The notes beneath the pieces were generated by a model that saw only the letters and a program-made list of their open reading frames with translations, was not told the origin of the DNA and searched no databases. Made by a program: the position numbers and the translations under genes. Source: Ashinkailepas kermadecensis (lineage: Eukaryota > Arthropoda > Thecostraca > Neolepadidae). Taken from it: DNA of 64,000 nucleotides. The stretch spans positions 115,001 to 179,000 of the forward strand of contig JAOTOM010004133.1 of the NCBI GenBank assembly GCA_034440615.1, written 5' to 3'. The stretch's first letter is position 1, and the number at the start of each line of letters is the position of its first letter. This document shows, one piece after another, positions 1 through 10,800 of this stretch.

Positions 1-200
1 GTATATCGACGCAGATATCCCGTGATTTACACACAGCGGTGGTTATGTGTAAATCGACGTCGACGTCGACATACACGCCTCCCTTATATATATACAATGG
101 AAGGTAGTGAACTGGATGCCGTTATAGGAATTTTTTTTGGCATTATATTTCAGTAAGGAGCCTTAAGCAGAAAATAATGTAACTCCACTCCGAGCAGGGC
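1..200. other. Unassigned intronic or intergenic DNA
   Basis: No gene or recognised repeat. There is a short run of GTCGAC repeats near 58-72 and a short TA-rich run near 85-100. Confidence 0.4.
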
Positions 201-212
201 GGTTAGGATGTT

Positions 213-720
213 ATGAATCATGAAATAGGGGTCTTCAGTACAAAAGCAAGGAAGTTATGGAGACCAAAATTTTGTTTCAGCTGTGTGCGATGCCACTGTG
301 TACAGGTATGTAGTCTTTCCTTCGAAAGGGGGTACAGGTATGCTAAAAAGAGTGCAGCACAAAGCTACAGTGCTTATCAATTGGCTTGGCAATTGAAAAT
401 ATGTGGAGGGCATATGGCGTTAGATATGTATTCACTCAAGCATAGGAGATTAGCGGGTGATGTGATTGAGATGTTTAGGATAGTAAAGTGATGTCAATTT
501 GAATGATGCTCTTCTATTTAGGGACTCGCAGGAACCATCACTTCAGATTAGACAAGTGGATGTGTTGGGCAGTTCACACTGGCAAGTGTTCAGCCAAGGA
601 TTGTTTATCAGTGTAATAGAGTGCTTCATGATGCAGTAGAAAGTTCCTCATTGAATCTATTTAAGGCAGGGGTGAGAAAATTCGCTAAGTCCAAGATTCT
701 TAGTTTTGAATTCCAAGTTG
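213..720 (+). mobile_element. Decayed 3' fragment of a CR1-like LINE
   Basis: The translation near 430-490 (YSLKHRRLAGDVIEMFRIVK) resembles the C-terminal part of the CR1 ORF2 in this same window (FSLRYRRLRGDLIEVFKFVH). Near 600-690 a second frame gives a stretch like RVLHDAVESSSLNLFKAGV, matching the usual end of such pol proteins (RVVEHWNQLP...NIFKNGID). Stops and frameshifts separate the pieces, so this is a dead, 5'-truncated copy. No target-site duplication was recognised. Confidence 0.6.
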
Positions 721-779
721 TGCAGTAGGAGGATGAGAAAATGAGGTGGATGGGGTTGGATTTGTGGTATTAGGTGTCT

Positions 780-3195
780 TGGTGAGTGTGTCCGTTATGT
801 GCTGGGGAATACTTCCCTCACATTTTGGCGAGTGTATCCGTCATATGTTGGTGAGTATATCCGACCCGTGTTGGTCAGTGTACCCGTCACGTGTTGTGGG
901 TGTGTCCGTCACATGTTTGTCAGTGTACCCGTCACGCGTTGTGGGTGTGTTCGTCACATGTTTGTCAGTGTACCCGTCACGCGTTGTGGGTGTGTCCGTC
1001 ACATGTTTGTCAGTGTACCCGTCACGCGTTGTGGGTGTGTCCGTCACATGTTTGTCAGTGTACCCGTCACGCGTTGTGGGTGTGTTCGTCACATGTTTGT
1101 CAGTGTACCCGTCACGCGTTGTGGGTGTGTCCGTCACATGTTTGTCACTGTACCCGTCACGCGTTGTGGGTGTGTCCGTCACATGATTGTCAGTGTACCC
1201 GTCACGCGTTGTGGGTGTGTTCGTCACATGTTTGTCAGTGTACCCGTCACGCGTTGTGGATATGTCGGTCACGTGCTGCTCATTGTTCCCATCACGTTTT
1301 GTTTAGTGTACCCGTCACGAGGTTTGGGTGTGTCAGTCACGTGTTGCTTAGTGTACCTGTCACGCGTTGTGGGTGTGTCCGTCACGTGTTGTGGGTGTGT
1401 CAGTTACGTGTTGTGGGTGGGTGTCACGTGTTGTTGGTGTGTCCGTCACGTGTTGTGGGTGGGTGTCACGTGTTGTGGTGTGTCCGTCACGTGTTGTGGG
1501 TGTGTCCGTCACGTATCGTGGGTGTGTCCGTCACGCGTTGTGGTTGTCAGTCACGCGTTGTGGGTGTGTCTGTCACATGTTGTGGGTGTGTCCGTTACGT
1601 GTTGTGGTTGTGTCAGTCACGTGTGGGTGTGTCCGTCACGTGTGGGTGTGTCCGTCACGTGTTGTGGGTGTCCGTCACGCGTTGTGGGTGTGTGTCACAT
1701 GTTGTGGGTGTGTCCGTCACGTGTTGTGGTTGTCAGTCACGTGTGAGTGTGTCCGTCACATGTGGGTGTGTTCGTCACGCATTGTGGGTGTGTCAGTCAC
1801 GTGTTGTGGGTGTGTCCGTCACGTGTTGTGGTTGTGTCCGTCACGCGTTGTGGGTGTCCGTCACATGTTGTGGGTGTGTCAGTCACGTGTTGTGGTTGTC
1901 AGTCACGTGTGGGTGTGTCCGTCACGTGTTGTGGGTGTGTCAGTCACGTGTAGGTGTGTCCGTCACGCATTGTGGTTGTGGGTGTGTCAGTCACGTATTG
2001 TGGGTGTGTCCGTCACATGTGGGTGTGTCCGTCACATGTGGGTGTGTCCATCATATGTTGTGGTGTGTCCGTCACGTGTTGTGGTTGTGTCAGTCACGTG
2101 TGGGTGTGTCCATCACATGTGGGTGCCCGTCACATGTTGTGGGTGTGCCCGTCACGTGTTGTGGGTGTGTCCGTCACGTGTTGTGGGTGTGTCAGTCACG
2201 TGCAGGTTTGTCCGTCACGCGTTGTGGTTGTGCCAGTCACGTGGTGTGGTGTGTCCGTCACGTGTTGTGGGTGTGTCCGTCACGCGTTGTGGGTGTGTCC
2301 GTCACGCGTTGTGGTTGTCAGTCACTTGTTGTGGGTGTGTCCGTCACATGTGGGTGTGTCAGTCACGTGTTGTGGGTGTGTCCATCACATGTGGGTGCCC
2401 GTCACATGTTGTGGGTGTGCCCGTCACGTGTTGTGGGTGTGTCCGTCACGTGTTGTGGGTGTGTCAGTCACGTGCAGGTTTGTCCGTCACGCGTTGTGGT
2501 TGTGCCAGTCACGTGGTGTGGTGTGTCCGTCACGTGTTGTGGGTGTGTCCGTCACGCGTTGTGGGTGTGTCCGTCACGCGTTGTGGTTGTCAGTCACGTG
2601 TTGTGGTTGTCAGTCACGTGTTGTGGGTGTGTCCGTCACGCGTTGTGGTTGTCAGTCACGTGTTGTGGTGTGTCCGTCACGTGTTGTGGGTGTGTCCGTC
2701 ACGCGTTGTGGTTGTCAGTCACGTGTTGTGGTGTGTCCGTCACGTGTTGTGGGTGTGTCCGTCACGCGTTGTGGTTGTCAGTCACGTGTTGTGGTTGTCA
2801 GTCACGTGTTGTGGTTGTCAGTCACGTGTTGTGGGTGTGTCCGTCACGTGTTGTGGGTGTGTCCGTCACATGTGGGTGTGTCCGTCACGCGTTGTGGTTG
2901 TCAGTCACGTGTTGTGGGTGTGTCCGTCACGTGTTGTGGTTGTGTCAGTCACGTGTTGTGGGTGTGTCAGTCACGTGTTGTGGGTGTGTCCGTCACGTGT
3001 TGTGGGTGTGTCCGTCACGTGTTGTGGGTGTGTCCGTCACATGTGGGTGTGTCCATCATATGTTGTGGTGTGTCCGTCGCGTGTTGTGGTTGTGTCAGTC
3101 ACGTGTGGGTGTGTCCATCACATGTGGGTGCCCGTCACGTGTTGTGGGTGTGTCCGTCACGTGTTGGTGAGTGCACCCGTGCCGTGATGTGGGTG
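780..3195 (+). repeat. E-box minisatellite (45-bp units, then degenerate 18-25-bp units)
   Basis: From 883 to about 1258 there are about nine 45-bp units that alternate CCCGTCACGCGTTGTGGGTG with GTCCGTCACATGTTTGTCAG. From about 1340 the array becomes shorter units of the form GTGTCCGTCACGTGTTGTGG with many internal rearrangements. CACGTG, the canonical class B E-box, occurs several dozen times by eye, usually as GTCACGTG. The array lies in the intron upstream of the first visible USF exon and continues after the inserted MITE at 3196-3682. Long open frames here, on both strands, are a consequence of repetition and are not genes. Confidence 0.95.
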
Positions 3196-3682
3196 CAGTG
3201 ATAAATTATTCGCAAAATAGGGTGGAATATACCACTTACCGAACACTGAATTGACATCCTTTCCAAGGAAGTATCGACATCGTGTTTCTTGGTACGTGTT
3301 TGTAAAGTCTTCACTCCTCGTTCCTAACCGTATCCCGTTTACAAGTATCATACTTTTGCTCACCATAACGGATCCGGGAGCGTGATAACGAACATCGCGT
3401 AGCACAGTTACAGGTGAAGGGATTACCTGTGATGTGCCATGTTATATAATGCCAGTTTATAGCATAGGTGTTCGTATCGTTATCATTGGTATCGGTATGC
3501 CGCAAATAGGTACCTTTCAAAACACGCGACACGGGAACAGTCCTATGCACACAACTGTCTCAAAACTGGGTTTGCAGGACTTAACAAGATTTTAAGTAAC
3601 ATTACTTCCATAGAGATTTCGACATCCTGCTGCACTCGTTTCGACATCTCACACCTAACGATAAATCATTATTTTAGCACTG
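3196..3682. mobile_element. hAT-type MITE, copy 1, with 8-bp target duplication
   Basis: A 487-bp non-coding element begins CAGTGATAAATTATTCG and ends TAAATCATTATTTTAGCACTG, so the tips are inverted CAGTG ends. It is flanked on both sides by TGTGGGTG (3188-3195 and 3683-3690), the 8-bp duplication expected for hAT transposition. That octamer is common in the host array, so this copy alone is weak; the copy at 62314 has a duplication that supports the class. The element splits the E-box minisatellite. Other copies lie at about 19800-20265, 55492-59481 (split) and 62314-62790. Confidence 0.75.
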
Positions 3683-4130
3683 TGTGGGTGTCTGTTACAT
3701 GTCTCGGGTGTGACTGTCACGTGTTGTGGGTATCTCCGTCACGTGTTGGTGAGTGCACCCGTGCCGTGTTGTGGGTGTGTCTGTTACATGTCGTGGGTGT
3801 GACTGTCGCGTGTTGTGGGTATCTCCGTCACGTGTTGGTGAGTGCACCCGTGCCGTGTTGTGGGTGTGTCTGTTACATGTCGTGGGTGTCACTGTCACGT
3901 GTTGTGGGTATCTCCGTCACGTGTCGGTGAGTGCACCCGGCCGTGTTGTGGGTGTGTCTGTTACATGTCGTGAGTGTGACTGTCACGTGTTGTGGGTGTG
4001 TCCGTCACGTGTTGGTGAGTGTACCCGTGCCGTGTTGTGGGTGTGTCTGTTACATGTCGTGGGTGTGACTGTCGCGTGTTGTGGGTGTGTCCGTCACGTG
4101 TTGGTGAGTGTACCCGTCCCGTGTTGGCAG
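3683..4130 (+). repeat. E-box minisatellite, distal part, running to the USF exon acceptor
   Basis: Longer units here, roughly 85-95 bp, combine CTGTTACATGTCGTGGGTGT, GACTGTCACGTGTTGTGGGT and CGTCACGTGTTGGTGAGTG. The last unit reads straight into the splice acceptor GTGTTGGCAG at 4121-4130. This is the same family as 780-3195, interrupted by the MITE. It carries further CACGTG sites immediately next to a coding exon. Confidence 0.9.
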
Positions 4131-4222
4131 TGATTCGGTGGGCTTGAAGGAGGAGCAGAATGGCCGACACCAGGAGGCCGCCATGCAGCTACAGTACTTC
4201 AAGGCGGGAGGCGCCCCGCCGG
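4131..4222 (+). CDS. Usf: USF exon (first visible), N-terminal region
   Basis: Acceptor GTGTTGGCAG|T at 4130/4131 and donor CCGG|GTGAGC at 4222/4223. The exon is phase 2 in and phase 1 out and reads DSVGLKEEQNGRHQEAAMQL then QYFKAGGAPPG. Joined to the next exon it gives QYFKAGGAPPG-GMTYRVVHI, which aligns in layout with the vertebrate USF block in which a VxYxFRTENGGQ segment precedes VTYRVIQV. The assignment rests on this layout, on the phase match to the next exon and on strong splice sites; the exon is short, so it is less certain than the bHLH exon. Confidence 0.75.
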
Positions 4223-7200
4223 GTGAGCGTCCCCCGGCGTCAAAGCCTCCCACGGGGGGGGGGACGAGTGGTCTAGGGGTAAGATGCTCGTCTCACAATC
4301 GAAAGGTCGTGGGTTCGAGTCTCACCTGTCGCTACTCTTCGCCCGCGACCAATCGGCGTGAGAGATTGGCGACGCTACATAACTCAACGGTCGACGTGTC
4401 GTAAAACCAATAACCAACCAAAGCCTCCCACGGGGCCGCCCTCCCGGTAGTCTGTTCTAGCTGTCATCGGAGTAGACACAGCGACACGTCACCGGCGTGC
4501 TGGCGCTCTTGTGAACGCCGATCAGCGTTAAGCATTTAACGTCTACTTGTTGTGAGTTATCCAAGTGGCATCTGATGGGCGCAAAATGACCAGCACAGTC
4601 GACGCGCCCTGAAGCACAAATCCACCACAAGCGGCATCTGTGCATCTTCGAGGTCCGTTGACGCCTAGCCTTGAGGTCCGTTAGCGCTTGGATTTGATGT
4701 CCGTTAACGCCCGGCTTTGAGATCCGTGAATGCCTGACTTTGTCTGGCGTTTTCGGTGGTCTTTTCATCGGCTAGTTTTGCTGCCCACCGCCGCCAACAG
4801 CAGGCGATTAGTCGACTGAATTCGACCAATGTTATCTTATCAGCCCCAATCCGACCAATGTTATCTTATCAGTCCTAATCCGACCAATGTTATCTTATCA
4901 GTACCAATCCGACCAATGTTATCTTATCAGTCCCAATCCGACCAATGTTATCTTATCAGTCCCAATCCGACCAATGTTATCTTATCAGTCCCAATCCGAC
5001 CAATGTTATCTTATCAGCCCCAATCCGACCAATGTTATCTTATCAGCCCCAATCCGACCAATGTTATCTTATCAGTCCCAATCCGACCAATGTTATCTTA
5101 TCAGTCCCAATTCGACCAATGTTATCTTATCAGCCCCAATCCGACCAATGTTATCTTATCAGTCCCAATCCGACCAATGTTATCTTATCAGTCCTAATCC
5201 GACCAATGTTATCTTATCAGTCCCAATCCGACCAATGTTATCTTATCAGCCCCAATCCGACCAATGTTATCTTATCAGTCCCAATCCGACCAATGTTATC
5301 TTATCAGCCCCAATCCGACCAATGTTATCTTATCAGCCCCAATCCGACCAATGTTATCTTATCAGCCCCAATCCGACCAATGTTATCTTATCAGTCCCAA
5401 TCCGACCAATGTTATCTTATCAGTCCCAATCAGGTCACGTAATTTTAATAATGGACTGATTGCAAATTTCGTTTGACAGGCATCGTTTGATAGACACTTG
5501 ATCGTTTAGGCAGCGTTTCGATTTTTTTCAAAAATTGTCTCAATTCGATTGGGTTTAGCCTATCCACAAGTGGTTCGCCGTATGTTAAAATGGCAGGAAA
5601 AGAAGGGACAAATGAATGCCATGGATGAGGTAATGTCACACCCTGATTCATTCACCTGATTCATATGCCCAGCTTACCGTCGTTTCTTAGGGTGTCCCCA
5701 CGCCCGCCTCGCGTGTGCAGTAGTGCTTTTAGAGTTAGGACTGTGACGCTTCCCGAACGTTCATTTGCGCTTAAGACCATGGGGAATTCGCGTGCTTGTA
5801 GCAATGATGGAAAAACTATCGAAATGCTGAGGATGACCTCTAGCGTAATAGGGCCGCATTTGCTGCACGTAGTGAATAGTTCACTGCGCACTGGTGACGT
5901 TCCAGCCGGATGGAAGGAGGCGAGCGTTTTGCCGCTGTATAAGAAGGACGATCGTAGCGACCCAGGGAATTTTAGACCCATATCGATATTGAGCGTTGTT
6001 GGCAAGATTTGCGAAAAATTGGTTTGTCTCCAGCTTTCCACGTATTTGGAAGATAATCATATTTTGTGCCCAAATCAGCACGGTTTTCGAAGTTGGCATT
6101 CTACGGAGACAGCAATGTTAGAGACCGTACATTTTTGTCAACAAGTATAGACTGTGGTCGTGTGGCGACCCTCCTAGCAGCGGATACGTCTCGTGCGTTT
6201 GACACTGTGGAACACGGTCGGCTGGTACGGCTACGGAACACGGCTAGACAAGATGGGCTGGTACGGCATTGATGATCATTGGTTTAGGGATTGGCTGCAT
6301 GGTCGAACTCAGACAATTCAGGGCAGCTCCGTTGGGACGCTACCAGTGACCCACGGTGTGATTCAAGGTTCTCTATGTGGCCCAAAATTATATTTGATTT
6401 TCACCAACGACCTTGGATCTCATCTCCCAGACGGAAAACAGGTCGCCTACGCTGATGACGTGCAATTTCTGGACTCAGACACCCCGGAAAATTTGGAAGT
6501 ATTAAAACAACGAGTAGAGCACACCTTGAGTATGGCGCTAACTTGGTTTACCAAATATCGGCTCAAAGTCAACCCTAGCAAAACGGAAATAATAGTTGTA
6601 AAATCTCGGCGTCTGAAACTGGGCGAAACTTCTCTATCACATTTGGGGACAACGAAATCAAGCCCTCGCCCCACGCTAAAATGCTCGGCATCTATGTAGA
6701 TTCAGCTTTGTCATGGGAAAAACAGATATCCCAAGTAACTCGCCGCTGCTACTGTGTTCTCGTCGGGCTGTCAAAATTACGGCACAAAATTCCCCCCGAA
6801 ACGAAAAAGTTACTGGTTCAGGCATTGGTTTTCCCCCACATCTATTACAATATGGCTGTTTGGGGAGCTGCAACAAAACTCAGAAACACCGAATTCAAAA
6901 GGTCATCAATTTCGGCGCACGTATCGTCTCTGGCTTAAGTCGACGAGAGCACATTACAGCGACGCTAGAGGCCCTGCATTGGCTGAAGTTCGACAACATG
7001 CTTCAAGAGCGCGATTTGGCCATGGTTGGGGAAGACTGCTTGCAACATCTGACCCCCTTACATTGGCTAACAGTATTAAGTTCCGCTCCGAAATCTCCAG
7101 TAGGGGTCGAAGCGCCCTAAAGCCCAAATAACTAACTAACTAACTCCAGTAGGAGCACTCGGGGAACTGACGCGAATAAATTAGAGCTGCCCCGCATTAA

Positions 7201-7739
7201 TACGGAAGCTGCGAGGCGCAGCTTTCTGTATCGGGCGGTCAGCACGTGGAATAATGGGGTTGATGCTCAGGGGCGTATTTGATGGCATGTTTTATCATTT
7301 TATCTTTTTCCATTGACGTTTTGCGTTATTTAGTGTTTTTCATAATTCGAGTTTCTCTTTTATCATTGAACCATGTATTGACGCGAGTGCTGAAAAGCCA
7401 TGAATATGGAGAACTCAATATACGACTATGACTATCCTGCCCTCCCGCCGATATGGGCGCTCCATGACCGCTGTAGTCGATGTGCCCCTAAACCACAATA
7501 ACCATTCAACCAACCAACCCGCCGGGGTATTACTGTACTGTGCCGTTAATATTTGTGTTTTAACACAGCTAATGATCTTGACCGATTGACTTGTTTCTCA
7601 TCTTCCACGCACCATATCCAATTATTTCGATTGTCTGCCATAGCCTTTTTACAGTTATTTTTGTCTCTTGAAGTACTTCTAACATATTAGTTTAGTCGCA
7701 ATAGAGCCGAAAAAGCTGACGCGCCAAAAATACCGAATG

Positions 7740-7836
<97 letters not shown>

Positions 7837-10800
7837 GCGCGCGCGCATGTTCAATATGTTGAGCAAGTCGACAGGCATTTCCTGAATGGCTTCCTCAATT
7901 GGTACATTCGTTTTTATCCTCGTTCCGGTTTCTCCATCAAAAGGCAAGTTATAAGCAAATGGAGTTAATTTCACTGCTGCTACTTGACTGTAGTCACGCG
8001 ACTGTAGACTGTAGTCACTGTAGTCAATGAGTTACCCTATGACATCAGGTCACGTGACCTCCGGTGACCTCGATGCCCATGAATTTTTTTCCATTCACAG
8101 AATGGAAGGACCGTGTTTTGGCTTGATATATAGCAAATTAAAAAAATGGGCGTTTTTCCTATAAATCCTCATCTGGAGTGCAAACTTTACCATATCTGAA
8201 GTGTTTGGAGGATTGATCTACTAACTCGGCCGTCCATCCGTCCAATATCGAGATGCATATTGATAACACATACCAATGCATTCTCGTGGGTTCGAATCTC
8301 ACCTGTCGCTACTCTTCGCCCGCGACCAATCGGCGTGAGAGATTGGCGACGCTATATGACTCAACGGTCGACGTGTCGTAAAACCAATAACCAACCAACC
8401 AATGCTTTCTCTGGCATGGTGTGGATGATGGGCGGTATTATAAAGTAGTAATGCACAAAGCTGTATAATATTCATAAATTTAACGAACCATAACGTGATA
8501 ATTGTACGACAAATCGACCAGGCAAAGGGGTGATTGTCCACTCTCATGTTTCAGAATTTGAGCAAATGATTGATGCGTAGGGTTATCCTATGCCCTGAAC
8601 CCTCCTGCGCAAATTTTATTTCGATCAGGTCAACGGTTCAGGAGTTATAGCCTCGGGTATTTCTGTAATGTCACACTGCAAGGTTGCGCTCGGTTGCCGA
8701 TAACTATGTTAAATATCGTTCAAAATATAAATTTCCAGAGATTTTTGAACTCGCAAAGTTTCAATGAATCCAATTCTGGTACTATTTTTATATGTGATAA
8801 ATGATTGAAAAGTTACCCCATGACCTCAGGTCACGTGACCTCCGGTGACCTCGATGCCCGTGACAATTTACTTTTTAAGATTGACATGATGGAAGGACCA
8901 TATTTTTGCTTGACATATAACGAATACAAATAATAGCTGTATGACCAACGCGGTCGATGCGCCCGTGAGCCCAAATAACCGAATAAAAATAATAACGTTT
9001 TGCTACAAATGTTCGTTTGGAGAGCGCAAACTTTATCTTTATCGCAAGCTTTATATATGTGAAGATTATCGAGGATTGTACTTCTAACTCGGCCAGGTTG
9101 GGCTGTCAGCAGAGCCCAAGCCAAGATAGGGCCCCTGACTTCATGGACAGGGTCCAAGCGTTTGAAAAAGCCCCAGGCTTGCTGGAAAAGGCCCTGGGTC
9201 GTCAAAGAGGGCCCCTGAAATGACGGAGGTGCCCTAGTTGCCACAGGGGATCTCGGGCCGTCAGAAAGGGCCCTTGCGCCGACGGAAGTGGCCCTTGCAT
9301 GATAGAGGAGGCCCAAGCTTTTGAAGAGGAGATTCCGACCGGACCGAGAGTGAACTGAGCCGTGAAAGAGGGCCTCTGAGCCGACGGATGGGCCCTAGGC
9401 CGGACGTGCAGAGCCACTGGGTCGGCTTTGGCTTACGCTGATGGAGAGGGTCTCAGAGCTGACAGCGGGACAGAGCCGATAAAGAGATCCCGAACTTCGG
9501 AGACGATCCGAGCTGAAGCGGAGGGTTCCCGGTGCTACGTAAATGGCTCCTTAGCCCATGAAGGGGCCCGGGCTGCTACGCAGTTGTGGCGTTTCCAAGG
9601 GGTGAACGGGTACCCGCTCCCTGTCGAGTCCAATGAAGCCCTCCGGGTGACCGCCCTGAGGGGCAGAAAGACAACCGAAGAAATGTTTAAGTACATTTAA
9701 TGGCTTGTGTGGAAAGTGCCCTTGACACGTGAAGAGGTCCACCCTGAGGGCTAGTAAGGGCCGTGAAGACAAGAGAGGACCCGCCCGAGAGCTGCGGTGC
9801 CTATACGAGCTGGAAAGAGCAGTATCAGCTGGAAATGACCGTTAACGGCTGAAGAATGAACAGGCACGTGATGGTCTGGGAAGGCTGGGATGCTCTTTGA
9901 ATCTGAAAGGGCACCTGAGGGATCAACAAGACCCATGCGAGCTGAAGAGGACTAGTGAGGGCCCACCTCAGATCTGAAATTCCCCGAGATGAGAGATAGA
10001 CAGGACTATTGGGAACTGTTATGGACCCCTACAAGCGGGAGAGGGCCTTGAGTGATGCAGGGGGTCTCCTGAGAGTCAGAGCGGACTGGACTGGGGTTCT
10101 TATAATGTTGAGAGTAGCCCCTAATGGATGAACAGGGCCACCCGAGAGGAAAAACTTCCTGTTGGCTGGCAATTGAGGTGAGGAATACCGAGGACCAGCC
10201 TCGGAGCTGGAATGCTCTTGAAACCACGATAGCTGTCGATAACTAGGAAGGATCCCTAGCAGCATGAGAAGGCCCTTGAGGGCGAATAGAGTTATCTGAG
10301 AGCTAAGAAGAGTACCTAGGTCAATGATTGTGAGGACCAATGTCAGTGACCTGAGGGCCAATGTCAGATTATTAATGTGTTTTTGCATTAATCCAAACCC
10401 TTGAAGCTGGAAAAAAAACTGTCAAGGACAGGGAAGGGCCCTAACAGCTGGAGAGGACCCCTGACGATTGGAATTGGTCACTGAGCGCTAGAGGGGACTG
10501 GACTGGGATGTCCAAGGGGCTTGGAAGGGGTCCCCATGAGCCGAACAGGGCCCCTGAGACCTAATGATTCCATAAGGGCTAGCGATCGTTGTGAGGAATA
10601 CTGAGAGCCAATTCCAGAGCTAGTATGTCATGGCCATCCCGGAAAACTTGAGGAGTAGGGAGGTCCCATGAGAGCTAGGGCCGACCGGACTGTGATGCTT
10701 CTGAGGATTGGGAGGAACACTGGGGGATGAACAGAGCCACCTAAGAGCTAAGGGGAGTTCCAAGAGCTGGCGATGTTTGCGAGAAGTTGTGAGGCCTGTC

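Noticed and set aside
891..3187. Open frames of 759 and 606 codons in the E-box minisatellite
   Set aside because: The frame is open on several frames of the same tandem repeat; composition is pure repeat and no splice or domain evidence exists.
1..4130. Start-codon exon of USF within the window
   Set aside because: No stretch with the expected N-terminal features and a phase 2 donor was found; it is probably upstream of the window.
4258..4330. tRNA gene (Val-like) on the + strand
   Set aside because: The cloverleaf is imperfect, and the sequence continues into a SINE body with a shared tail and target duplications.
4826..5436. CRISPR-like array of 29-bp units
   Set aside because: Units are contiguous with no variable spacers, and the DNA is from an animal; this is a minisatellite.
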